Source of the DNA: Nitrospirota bacterium
GTDB lineage: Bacteria > Nitrospirota > JAOUDF01
Assembly: GCA_029859385.1 (NCBI GenBank)
Contig: JAOUDF010000013.1
Span: forward strand, 1-24,908
Reading direction: 5' to 3'
DNA: 24,908 nt
The notes beneath the pieces are model-generated. The model saw only the letters and a program-made list of their open reading frames with translations, had not been told where the DNA came from and made no database searches. A program made the translations under genes and the position numbers. Positions 14,687-21,977 of this stretch are shown one piece after another; the stretch's first letter is position 1, and every line of letters starts with the position of its first letter.

Positions 14687-14715
14687 AACGTAGTCCAAAA
14701 CCGACATAAAGTCAA
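14687..14715 (-). promoter_or_regulatory. candidate sigma-70 promoter of the thiamine operon
   Basis: Minus strand: TTGACT (14715-14710), 17-nt spacer, TACGTT (14692-14687). The -10 match is moderate. Transcription would begin a few bases downstream, right at the 5' base of the riboswitch P1 stem, which supports the call. Confidence 0.5.
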
Positions 14716-14746
14716 GGGTTTAAAATGCCATTGCCGGGATTGTTGC

Positions 14747-14776
14747 TTGACAGGGGCGCTGTCCAGTCGGTAGGAT
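14747..14776 (+). promoter_or_regulatory. candidate sigma-70 promoter of the cytochrome gene
   Basis: Plus strand: perfect TTGACA (14747-14752), 18-nt spacer, TAGGAT (14771-14776). It lies about 75 nt before the cytochrome start and is divergent from the thiamine operon promoter. Confidence 0.45.
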
Positions 14777-14850
14777 TGCACTTTCTTTGCCGCCAGCGAT
14801 GGTTGCGGCGGAAGCCTCATAATATCTTTAAAGTGGAGTGGAGGAGAATG

Positions 14851-15198
14851 ATGTCCAGAATTGTTTTGGCGGTGCTGATGGGTATGGCGATGATGACGGC
14901 AGGCATGATATCCGACGCCCAGGCGGCTGATGCCGGGAAGGGCAAACTCGTCTACGCCCAGAAATGCAGCTCCTGCCATGGCAAGGAAGGGAAGGGGGAT
15001 GGCCCCTTCGGGAAAAATCTGACACCGCCCGCGGCAAACTTCACCGATCCCGCCGGTACGGCCAAAAAGAGTGATACCGAGCTTCTCGACAAGATTGCCA
15101 AAGGGGGCAGGGGGACGGCGATGCCGGCCTTCAAATCACTCAGCGCCGATGAGCGGGCCAATGTTCTGGCCTATATACGGGCAATGGCCGGGAAATAG
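14851..15198 (+). CDS. small periplasmic mono-haem cytochrome c
   Basis: A 115-residue class I c-type cytochrome. The first ~25 residues form a Sec signal peptide (hydrophobic core, cleavage after AQA). The single haem site is C39-S-S-C42-H43 and the likely sixth ligand is M91 in GTAMPAF; the C-terminal helix ANVLAYIRAM is typical. It would carry one electron in the periplasm. Start: I prefer the second of two adjacent ATGs (14851), with GAGG(AG) 4-6 nt upstream; the one at 14848 is almost as good. The upstream in-frame extension runs into the promoter region and lacks the signal peptide logic. It is a single-gene plus-strand unit with its own candidate promoter and terminator. Confidence 0.93.
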   Translation: MSRIVLAVLMGMAMMTAGMISDAQAADAGKGKLVYAQKCSSCHGKEGKGDGPFGKNLTPPAANFTDPAGTAKKSDTELLDKIAKGGRGTAMPAFKSLSADERANVLAYIRAMAGK

Positions 15199-15210
15199 CC
15201 GGCCGGAAAG

Positions 15211-15254
15211 GCTGAAGGCATCTCCCGCCTTCAGCTCGTCTCTCCCTGTTTTTT
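15211..15254 (+). terminator. hairpin terminator after the cytochrome gene
   Basis: A perfect 9-bp stem GCTGAAGGC / GCCTTCAGC (15211-15219, 15227-15235) with a 7-nt loop, followed 13 nt later by a run of six T. It lies between two convergent genes, so it could also slow transcription from the DUF1015 side, although no T-run is present in that direction. Confidence 0.55.
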
Positions 15255-15274
15255 GATTTCCGGAGTCGGCACCC

Positions 15275-16573
15275 TTACAGCTTGTTGAGTACCAGCCCGG
15301 TCAGCAGCTTGGGGTAGAAATAGGTCGACTTCTGCGGCATCTTTTCACCGGCAGCCGCCACGTCACGGACCTCTTCGATCTTCGTGGGGTTGAGGAAAAA
15401 CGCCAGTGAATACTCTCCGCTGCGGGTGGCCCGGTCAGCATCGTCGGGATTCTTGATGAAGTGGACGTAGCGGTGCTCCTTGAGCATCTCGGGGGTAATC
15501 CCCAGTATCCGGTCGAGGATCAACGACTGCAGGATGGTGACATCGAGCCGCCGGAAGGCCGTTGACGCAGTATCACCGAAGATTTCATCCATGACCGCTA
15601 CATCCTTGAGGCTCAGCAGATAAGGCTGCCCCCCCTCGGCCGGAAGCATGCCGATGTGATGTCCGGAACCGGCTTCGGCCAGGGCGTCAATGATCTCTTC
15701 CCCCTTATCCAGCTTTCTTATGGTGAAATAGGCGGACAACTGTTCGATCAGCTTGGGCATCGGCGGGATGGTTACCTCCTTGACCACGCGATGGGTGGGC
15801 AGGACCGTGAGGCCGTCGTCGTCCATGTTGGCAAGAAACATCATGACATGGCGGAACCCTTCGCCGCTTCCTCCGGCGACAGACCCGCCCCGTTCGCGAC
15901 AGTAGTTGAGGGCGGTCTCGTAGCGGTGATGGCCGTCGGCGATATAGATAGGTTTCTCCAGCAGAATCTCCCGAACCTTGCCAACGGCGGCCGTATCGGA
16001 GACGCGCCAGACCTGGTGAAGGTAGCCGGCGCTGTCGGTCACCTCGATCATGGGCGAACCTTCCCTTCCCGCCTCGAGGGCGGCCATGACCTGGCCTTCA
16101 GGTTCGGAATAAAGGGAGAATATCTGGCTGAAGTTGGCGGCGGTGGTGCGCATGAGGTTCAGGCGGTCGGTCTTGGGACCGGAGAGGGTGTTCTCGTGGG
16201 GCAACACCTTGCCGGTGCCGAACTCCTCCAGACGTACCAGACAGATGAAACCCCTGAGCAGGCGCTCAACTCCCTTGACGTTATAGCGGATATGGGTGAG
16301 GTATATCGCCGGTTGAGAATCCCGGACGAGGACCTGGGAGTCCATCCACTCCTTGAGAAATCCGGCTGCCCTGGTGTAGCGGTTGTCGTTCTCGCTGTCG
16401 GTCGGGAATTCCTTGCCCAGCTCGAGCCGAATTACGTTGTAGGGGTTCTGGTTGTAGAGAGCCTCCTGCCCCGCGGGAGGGATGATGTCGTAAGGCGGCG
16501 CCACGACGGCCCCCTGGTCGGAAACCTTGTCAGGATTATAGATAAGTCCCTGAAATGCGCTGATCTCTGCCAT
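15275..16573 (-). CDS. DUF1015 family protein
   Basis: A 432-residue DUF1015 protein, a family of unknown biochemical function found widely in anaerobes and Geobacter-like bacteria. Conserved blocks are visible: FQGLIYNPDKV and APPYDIIPP near the N-terminus, YNVIRLELGK, LPHENTLSGPKTDRLNLMR in the middle, and YIADGHHRYETALNY near residue 213, whose His-His-Arg cluster suggests a ligand or metal site. There is no signal peptide or membrane segment, so it is probably cytosolic. It forms its own minus-strand unit, divergent from the universal stress protein gene. No neighbour suggests a pathway. Confidence 0.92.
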   Translation of the reverse strand: MAEISAFQGLIYNPDKVSDQGAVVAPPYDIIPPAGQEALYNQNPYNVIRLELGKEFPTDSENDNRYTRAAGFLKEWMDSQVLVRDSQPAIYLTHIRYNVKGVERLLRGFICLVRLEEFGTGKVLPHENTLSGPKTDRLNLMRTTAANFSQIFSLYSEPEGQVMAALEAGREGSPMIEVTDSAGYLHQVWRVSDTAAVGKVREILLEKPIYIADGHHRYETALNYCRERGGSVAGGSGEGFRHVMMFLANMDDDGLTVLPTHRVVKEVTIPPMPKLIEQLSAYFTIRKLDKGEEIIDALAEAGSGHHIGMLPAEGGQPYLLSLKDVAVMDEIFGDTASTAFRRLDVTILQSLILDRILGITPEMLKEHRYVHFIKNPDDADRATRSGEYSLAFFLNPTKIEEVRDVAAAGEKMPQKSTYFYPKLLTGLVLNKL

Positions 16574-16673
16574 GAATTACATCCTTTTTGCCTGCAAGTT
16601 ATGGAATGAAAGACCGGAGATTATTAGCAGAACCTTCCATAAGATGCAACTACGCAATTTGATTGACTAGTTT

Positions 16674-16702
16674 GTGACGGTTTGGGTAGAGTGGGGTATA
16701 AT
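16674..16702 (+). promoter_or_regulatory. candidate sigma-70 promoter of the universal stress protein gene
   Basis: GTGACG (16674-16679), 17-nt spacer, perfect TATAAT (16697-16702), about 30 nt before the start codon and followed by a strong GAGGAG ribosome-binding site at 16721-16726. Confidence 0.6.
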
Positions 16703-16731
16703 TTCATTATTACGAAGTACGAGGAGCTTTT

Positions 16732-17568
16732 ATGATAAAGCATATTCTGGTTCCATCCGACGGTTCTCCCCACGGCGAGGTTGCCCTGAAATATGCTACG
16801 AACCTTGCCCGTTCGTTTTCAGCGGAAATAGAGGTTCTGAATGTCACGGATATACGGGCGCTGCAGGGACCTTTTCTCCGGGACCTTTCCGGCGCCCTCG
16901 GTTTTATTTCGGGCCAGGATTACGAACCGAAGATCGAGGCGATCCTGAGGGAGCGGGGAGCGGCCATCCTCAGGGGGGCCGAGGAAAAATGCTCCTCCGA
17001 AGGAGTTTCCTGCCGGGGCATCAGCCGGATGGGGGTAGTGGATGCCATCGTCGTTGAAGAGGGGAAAAAGGCCGACCTTATCGTCATGGGCCAGCGGGGC
17101 GAGAATGCCGAATGGGGCACGGGACTGCTGGGTTCAACCACCGAGGCGGTGGTGAGAAAATCCAACAAGCCGGTACTGGTTGTCCCTTCCGAATACAGGG
17201 AGATTACGAAGCCGCTGATGGCCTACGACGGCAGCCTCGAATCGAACAAGGCCCTGAAGGTTGCGGTAGAACTGGCCGAGCAGCTGGGGCTGCCCCTGAG
17301 CATCCTGACCGTCACCGAGGATGAGGAAAAAGGGCTGCATATCCTCAACGAGGCAGCCGAGTTTCTCAGTGGTCACGCTATAAAGTGGTCAACCCGGCAG
17401 ATGACCGGAAGCGAGGAAGAGGTCATCCTGCAGGAAGCCGGCGACGGCGGGTTCGACCTGATTATCATGGGGGCCTACGGCCATGGCCGTATACGGGAGA
17501 TGATCCTGGGCAGCACCACGGCCTATGTCATGCGGCGCAGTGAAGTGCCGCTTCTTCTAACCCGGTAA
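16732..17568 (+). CDS. tandem universal stress protein (two UspA domains)
   Basis: A 278-residue cytosolic protein of two UspA domains (about 1-153 and 158-278). Domain 1 begins MIKHILVPSDGS and carries GQRG ... GSTTEAVVRKSNKPVLV; domain 2 begins KPLMAYDGS and carries GAYGHGRIREMILGSTT, a good match to the ATP-binding GX2GX9GS motif. Domain 1 has one extra residue in that spacing. USPs are induced under starvation or stress and many bind ATP; the specific role is unknown. Start: ATG at 16732 behind GAGGAG and a sigma-70-like promoter. It heads a likely plus-strand operon with the PilZ and phosphatase genes. Confidence 0.95.
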   Translation: MIKHILVPSDGSPHGEVALKYATNLARSFSAEIEVLNVTDIRALQGPFLRDLSGALGFISGQDYEPKIEAILRERGAAILRGAEEKCSSEGVSCRGISRMGVVDAIVVEEGKKADLIVMGQRGENAEWGTGLLGSTTEAVVRKSNKPVLVVPSEYREITKPLMAYDGSLESNKALKVAVELAEQLGLPLSILTVTEDEEKGLHILNEAAEFLSGHAIKWSTRQMTGSEEEVILQEAGDGGFDLIIMGAYGHGRIREMILGSTTAYVMRRSEVPLLLTR

Positions 17569-17609
17569 GTGCCGGCCATTTGCCGCGGAATTGTTGAGGA
17601 GGTCTGAGC

Positions 17610-17942
17610 ATGGTGGAGCAGAGAAGGTTCGAGCGGGTGGTGGTGAATCACGAGGCGGAGCTGTCGTTTCGGGCAGAAAATCTGGTTACCACCGAGGCTG
17701 CTTACGCCCGGGACCTGAGCATGGGTGGCGCCAGGGTTGGTGCACAGAGCTGTTTTCCTGTTGAATCGATCGTCAAGCTGGAGCTTCGCCTGCCCTCGGA
17801 CACGGTGACCGTCCTGGGTTCGGTCAGGTATGCGGTAGCCTGCAAAGGCTCTCATCCCTATGATCTCGGTATCAAGTTCATCGGCCTGGACAACGACGAA
17901 GCGGAACGAATATATCAGGCAATCTCAAGCGCCAATAACTGA
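17610..17942 (+). CDS. PilZ domain protein, probable c-di-GMP receptor
   Basis: A 110-residue stand-alone PilZ domain. Both c-di-GMP-binding motifs are present: R5-X3-R9 (RRFER) and D35-X-S37-X2-G40 (DLSMGG). The remainder is a small beta-barrel ending in a helix. Such proteins change partner activity, often motility or exopolysaccharide production, when c-di-GMP rises. A diguanylate cyclase with an intact GGEEF is encoded about 6 kb away. The ATG at 17610 has GGAGG 7 nt upstream; the gap to the preceding gene is 41 nt, so cotranscription is likely. Confidence 0.93.
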   Translation: MVEQRRFERVVVNHEAELSFRAENLVTTEAAYARDLSMGGARVGAQSCFPVESIVKLELRLPSDTVTVLGSVRYAVACKGSHPYDLGIKFIGLDNDEAERIYQAISSANN

Positions 17943-17979
17943 AGGATACTCTTTCCCTCCACCTCTATCTCTCAACGGC

Positions 17980-18621
17980 ATGGCAACTTTCGCAATCGGC
18001 GATGTCCACGGCATGATGGCAAAGCTTGACGCCTTGTTGGACAAAATATCATTTTCCCCCACAAGAGACCGTCTTGTTTTTCTCGGCGACCTCATTGACC
18101 GCGGCCCCCAGTCACGGGAGGTCGTGGAGCGCGTGCTGGCGCTCAAGGAGTATATGGGGGAACGGCTCATCTGCCTCAGGGGAAACCATGAGGAGATGCT
18201 GCTCAATGCCCTGGACGACAAAGGAAGGGAGAGCCTTGTCGTCTGGCTGGAAAACGGCGGAGCGGCGACGATGAAGAGCTATGGCGTCGATATTCCCGCG
18301 AAGCTTCCCCCGGCCCACCGGCAGTTTTTCCGCTCACTCCCCCTGTGGTGGGAAGATGAAGACCACCTTTACGTGCATGCCGACGTGGAGCCGGATTTGC
18401 AGCCGTGGGAGATGTCCGAAGAAACTCTTTTGTGGGGAAGAGGGATGAACGAGCACACCCTTTCCGGAAAGATCGTGGTCTGCGGCCATACGCCCCAGGC
18501 GCATCGTGTTCTCAGGAAAGAGTGGACCTGCTGTATCGACACCGGGGCATGTTATTCACACCCCGGCATGGGTCTGCTTACGGCGATGAAGATGTCGACG
18601 CACGAGATTTATCAGGTATAG
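17980..18621 (+). CDS. PPP-family serine/threonine-type metallophosphatase
   Basis: A 213-residue calcineurin-like phosphatase of the bacterial PPP group (PrpA/ApaH relatives). The metal and catalytic motifs are all present: GDVHG (7-11), GDLIDRG (36-42), GNHE (68-71), and later His residues in VHADVEP and VCGHTP. It should hydrolyse phosphomonoesters, perhaps phosphoproteins, with a dinuclear metal centre in the cytosol. I chose the ATG at 17980 because MATFAIGDVHG matches the normal family start; the longer frame overlaps the PilZ gene. The ribosome-binding site is poor. It lies 37 nt downstream of the PilZ gene and converges on malate dehydrogenase with only 20 nt between stops. Confidence 0.93.
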   Translation: MATFAIGDVHGMMAKLDALLDKISFSPTRDRLVFLGDLIDRGPQSREVVERVLALKEYMGERLICLRGNHEEMLLNALDDKGRESLVVWLENGGAATMKSYGVDIPAKLPPAHRQFFRSLPLWWEDEDHLYVHADVEPDLQPWEMSEETLLWGRGMNEHTLSGKIVVCGHTPQAHRVLRKEWTCCIDTGACYSHPGMGLLTAMKMSTHEIYQV

Positions 18622-18641
18622 CCGCTTCTCGAATTACGTTC

Positions 18642-19568
18642 TTACAGCTTGATGAGTGCCGTCAACTCCTGGACGGCCTTGACGGAGACATCAAGCCCCG
18701 CCTTTTCTTCCGGAGTCAAAGGCAGTTCGACAACCTTCTCGATACCCCCCGCGCCGAGAATGACCGGCACCCCGACAAAGCAGCCGCTGACGCCGTATTC
18801 CCCCTCGAGGTAGGCCGAGCAGGGAATGAGGCGCTTTTTGTCCTTCAAAATTGCTTCAGCCATGAGCACGGCCGATGCCGACGGTGAGTAGTAGGCGCTG
18901 CCGGACTTCAGCAGGTTGACGATCTCGGCGCCGGCATTGCGGGTGCGGGTTGAGATGGCGTCGATCCGCTCTTTTGAAATGAAATGGTCGATGGGTATGC
19001 CCGATACGGTGGAGTAGCGGGGAAGGGGGACCATGGTGTCGCCGTGGCCGCCAAGAACCATGGCATGCACATCCTCCACCGAGACATTCAATTCTGCGGC
19101 GATGAACGACCTGAAGCGGGCGGCATCGAGCACCCCGGCCATGCCGATGACCCTGTTCTTGGGGAATCCGCTGGCCTTGAGGGCCACCCAGGCCATGGCG
19201 TCCAGCGGGTTTGAGACAACGATGATGAAGGCATTGGGCGAGAGGGGGGCCGACTGCTGTACCGCCCCCTGGACGATACCGGCGTTCATGGCGAGGAGGT
19301 CGTCGCGGCTCATCCCCGGTTTACGCGCCAGTCCCGCCGTGATGATGATGATATCAGAGCCCGCGGTCTCCTCGTAATTGTTCGCCCCCGTCATGCGGCA
19401 GTCGAAACCTTCTACCGGCGCCGCTTCGGCCAGGTCCAGGGCCTTCCCCTGCGGCATTCCCTCGGCAATGTCAACCAGCACTACGTCGGCCAGTTCTTTA
19501 GTTGCGATCCAGTGGGCGGCGGTCGCCCCCACGTTGCCCGCACCTACAATCGTAATCTTCTTGCGCAT
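18642..19568 (-). CDS. mdh: malate dehydrogenase (NAD-dependent, LDH-like type)
   Basis: A 308-residue cytosolic dehydrogenase interconverting malate and oxaloacetate in the TCA cycle. The dinucleotide motif GAGNVG is at 9-14 with the NAD-selecting D33. The active-site loop is ARKPGMSR (81-88), where Arg rather than Gln indicates malate specificity. N120 (VSNPLD), R151 (DAARF) and the catalytic H175 (GGHGDTMV) are all present. Its length and sequence fit the LDH-like MDH of Geobacter and Bacillus. I chose the ATG at 19568 with GGGAG 5 nt upstream; an in-frame start ten codons earlier has no such site. Confidence 0.97.
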   Translation of the reverse strand: MRKKITIVGAGNVGATAAHWIATKELADVVLVDIAEGMPQGKALDLAEAAPVEGFDCRMTGANNYEETAGSDIIIITAGLARKPGMSRDDLLAMNAGIVQGAVQQSAPLSPNAFIIVVSNPLDAMAWVALKASGFPKNRVIGMAGVLDAARFRSFIAAELNVSVEDVHAMVLGGHGDTMVPLPRYSTVSGIPIDHFISKERIDAISTRTRNAGAEIVNLLKSGSAYYSPSASAVLMAEAILKDKKRLIPCSAYLEGEYGVSGCFVGVPVILGAGGIEKVVELPLTPEEKAGLDVSVKAVQELTALIKL

Positions 19569-19583
19569 CGTTTCTCCCTTTGT

Positions 19584-19649
19584 GATTTCAGAGTTCAAAT
19601 TGAAGGTATCAGAGTATCATCTCAAATCTGAAATCTCAAATTTGAGATT
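19584..19649. repeat. nested inverted and tandem heptad repeats between mdh and the zinc-ribbon gene
   Basis: The AT-rich gap holds GATTTCAGA (19584-19592) and its complement TCTGAAATC (19627-19635), three tandem heptads CTCAAAT, CTGAAAT, CTCAAAT (19621-19641), and a perfect 18-bp palindrome centred on 19640/19641. No T-run follows, so a terminator is not well supported; mRNA folding or an interspersed repeat are alternatives. Confidence 0.55.
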
Positions 19650-19657
19650 GTTCTTCG

Positions 19658-19873
19658 TCAGCTCCAGATGGTGTCCTCATCCTCGCCGGTATCTTCCTCG
19701 AACGACTCGTCCTCTTCCTCGAGGTCGCCTTCAACTATCTTGTCGAAGGTTTCATTACAGTTGAGGCAGGCCCAGTGATAGATGATCCAGTAGGTTTCTT
19801 CGGTCTCGAGGTCGGTGGTTTCTTCTTCAATCAGGTCAGAACCGCCGCAGAAGGGGCACATGATTGGTTCCAT
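19658..19873 (-). CDS. small acidic zinc-ribbon protein
   Basis: A 71-residue protein with two Cys pairs, CPFCGG (residues 6-9) and CLNC (36-39), forming a likely zinc ribbon, then a strongly acidic tail made almost wholly of Glu and Asp from about residue 46. Function is unknown; similar short zinc-ribbon proteins occur beside metabolic genes in Geobacter-like genomes. The ATG at 19873 has GAGG 7 nt upstream, and a second Met at residue 5 is possible. It lies between cobD (9-nt gap) and mdh, all on the minus strand. Confidence 0.8.
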   Translation of the reverse strand: MEPIMCPFCGGSDLIEEETTDLETEETYWIIYHWACLNCNETFDKIVEGDLEEEDESFEEDTGEDEDTIWS

Positions 19874-19882
19874 GTAGTCACC

Positions 19883-20956
19883 TCACTTAAAAGTTAACAT
19901 TTGCAAGGCTTCGAGGAGCCTCTTGTTTTCCTCGCGCGATCTTACCGCTATCCTTACGTACCGGTCGAGCCCCGGGAACGATCGGCAGTTGCGCAGGAGT
20001 ATCCCGCTCTTCGCGGTCATTTCACAAGTCATGTCGGGCGTTACCGCCGGATCGGTGATCCTCACCAGCAGAAAGTTCGCTGATGACGGTACCGGCTCCA
20101 GCCAGCCCGTCTTCTTCAATTCCGCCGAGAGAAACTCCCGCTCGCCGGTGATAAGATCAAGGGTCCTCTCCGCATAGTCACCGTCGGAAAGTACGGCAAC
20201 GCCGACCCTTTGGGCGGGGACACCGATGCTCCAGCTATCCTGCAGTTCCCGAACCCTTCCGACGACGGAAGGATGGGCGACCAGATATCCAAGCCTCAGT
20301 CCGGGCATGCCGTAAAACTTGGTGAACGACCGCAGACTCAACAGATACGGGTTGCCCGCTGCCTCCTTCAGGATGGAGTGCCCCGGGCAGAAATCACCGA
20401 AGGTCTCGTCCACCATGAAGTAAATCTTCTGCTGGCTGCAGTGCTCGGCGATCTTCAGCACGGTCTCGCGGTCCAGCAGCCGCCCGGTGGGGTTGTTCGG
20501 ATTGCACAGAAACAGCGCGTCGGCCTGCTCTGCCCCCTTGAACAATTCATCCATAGCCGGGTCGAAATTTTTTGCCGGGTCCAGCGGTATCGGGATCATC
20601 TCCCCGCCCGCCCGGTTGACGGCCCGCTCGTACTCCGAAAAGGTGGGAGAGGGGGCCGCCACCTTCCGTAGCGACAATGCCCTGGGGACCAGGGAGATCA
20701 GCTCCGTGGAGCCGTTGCCGCAGAGTATGCTTTCAATGCCGATTCCGTGGTGCGCCGCGATTGCCCGGCGGAGTTCCCTTACCTCGGGGTCGGGGTAGTG
20801 GGCGACCCAGGAGAGGCTCTCCCTGTAAGCCACAATGCCCGATTCCGGCATGCCCAGCGGGTTTATGCTGGCGCTGAAATCCAGAAGCTCCCGGTTGCCG
20901 CCGGCCCCGGCCAGCGCTTCCGCCGCACTGTATATGTCTCCTCCATGCCGCTGCAT
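19883..20956 (-). CDS. cobD: threonine-phosphate decarboxylase (CobD, Salmonella naming)
   Basis: A 357-residue fold-type I PLP enzyme. It starts MQRHGGDIYSAAEALAG, followed by LDFSASINPLG, the N-terminal signature of L-threonine O-3-phosphate decarboxylases that make aminopropanol phosphate for the cobalamin nucleotide loop. NPNNPTG (152-158), VDETFGDF and the Schiff-base Lys K213 in SFTKFYGMPGLRLGYL are present. Histidinol-phosphate aminotransferase is the related alternative, but the HGG start and the neighbouring cbiB favour cobD. The ATG at 20956 lies 2 nt after the cbiB stop; a 74-codon upstream extension is only cbiB sequence in another frame. In Pseudomonas naming this enzyme is CobC. 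Confidence 0.9.
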   Translation of the reverse strand: MQRHGGDIYSAAEALAGAGGNRELLDFSASINPLGMPESGIVAYRESLSWVAHYPDPEVRELRRAIAAHHGIGIESILCGNGSTELISLVPRALSLRKVAAPSPTFSEYERAVNRAGGEMIPIPLDPAKNFDPAMDELFKGAEQADALFLCNPNNPTGRLLDRETVLKIAEHCSQQKIYFMVDETFGDFCPGHSILKEAAGNPYLLSLRSFTKFYGMPGLRLGYLVAHPSVVGRVRELQDSWSIGVPAQRVGVAVLSDGDYAERTLDLITGEREFLSAELKKTGWLEPVPSSANFLLVRITDPAVTPDMTCEMTAKSGILLRNCRSFPGLDRYVRIAVRSREENKRLLEALQMLTFK

Positions 20957-20958
20957 CC

Positions 20959-21918
20959 TCAGAACAGCCCCTTTCCGAGGAGGAACATAAGGGCCGCGGC
21001 CAGCAGGAACATGAAAAAGGAGGCGCTGTAGAGCATGGCGACGCCTTCCCGTATGGTCTCCCGCGTCAACGGTTTTTCCGCATCCCCGATAAGCGGTTTG
21101 TGGCTGGCGCCGCCGCCGTAATGACTGAGTCCGCCGATCCGTACACCCAGCGCTCCCGCCATGGCCGCCTCGGGGCAACCGCTGTTGGGGCTGGGATGGT
21201 TTTTCCTGTCGCGACGGAATATTCGCCAGGCGCCCGCCGTATCCTTGCGGAGCACGAAGGCTGACGCAACCAGCGCGAGGGCCGTCAGCCGTGCCGGGAC
21301 ATAATTAGCCAGGTCGTCGAACCGGGCCGACGCCCACCCCAGGTTCCGGTAACGCTCATTCTTGTACCCCACCATGGAATCGAGGGTGTTGACCGCCTTG
21401 TAGGCCAGGGCCAGAGGGACACCGCCCAGGGCCAGGTAGAAGAGCGGGGCGCCGACGCCGTCGGAGGCGTTTTCCGCCACCGTCTCAACCGTTGCCCTTA
21501 CGATCTCCGCCTCATCCAGTGACCCGGTATCCCTGCCCACTATCCAGGAAAGCCGCTGTCGCGCCTCCGGCAGGTTTTCCGCCGCAAGAAGCCGGTATAT
21601 CGCCATCGCTTCGTCGGCCAGCGACCGGGTTGCCAGCGCGGTGTAGGCGAGGTAGACCACCACGACCGCCTCGATGATCCATGATACGGCTGCCGCCTTC
21701 AGCGTCAGCCACGCGACGTAATAAGTGCCACCGACAATCACCGCCAGGAGCACGACTCCCGCGATCTTTTCCATGCGCTCGCCGGAGACGACCTTGCGGA
21801 TGCCTCTTTCCATCCGCCCGATCAGTCCACCGATCCAGCGTACCGGATGCGGGGCGTTCCTCGGGTCACCCAGCACCAGATCGAGAATATATGCGCCGGC
21901 AAGTTCCAAAATAGCCAT
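20959..21918 (-). CDS. cbiB: adenosylcobinamide-phosphate synthase CbiB
   Basis: A 319-residue integral membrane protein that attaches aminopropanol (phosphate) to adenosylcobyric acid. The N-terminal LGDPRNAPHPVRWIGGLIG is the family signature; RDTGSLDEAEIVRATVETVAENASDGVGAPLFY and VNTLDSMVGYKNERY, then FRRDRKNHPSPNSGCPEAAMAGALGV-type blocks follow in the order expected (each conserved in CbiB/CobD). Several hydrophobic segments lie at about 53-72, 80-97 and the C-terminus. It works with the product of the next gene, cobD, which is 2 nt downstream. The start is ATG at 21918 behind GGAGG 4-5 nt away. No cobalamin riboswitch is seen in the 59-nt gap upstream. Confidence 0.94.
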   Translation of the reverse strand: MAILELAGAYILDLVLGDPRNAPHPVRWIGGLIGRMERGIRKVVSGERMEKIAGVVLLAVIVGGTYYVAWLTLKAAAVSWIIEAVVVVYLAYTALATRSLADEAMAIYRLLAAENLPEARQRLSWIVGRDTGSLDEAEIVRATVETVAENASDGVGAPLFYLALGGVPLALAYKAVNTLDSMVGYKNERYRNLGWASARFDDLANYVPARLTALALVASAFVLRKDTAGAWRIFRRDRKNHPSPNSGCPEAAMAGALGVRIGGLSHYGGGASHKPLIGDAEKPLTRETIREGVAMLYSASFFMFLLAAALMFLLGKGLF

Positions 21919-21977
21919 CGATCCTCCCTGTCCCCCTCAAAAAAGGAGAGCTATGGTAGCACCGATGACCGGAGCGT

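Noticed and set aside
14506..14979. A 157-codon minus-strand frame over the riboswitch and cytochrome start
   Set aside because: It crosses the riboswitch, its terminator and the cytochrome ribosome-binding site, and shows no protein motif.
20957..21178. A 74-residue N-terminal extension of CobD
   Set aside because: It is cbiB sequence read in another frame; the family start MQRHGG lies 2 nt after the cbiB stop.
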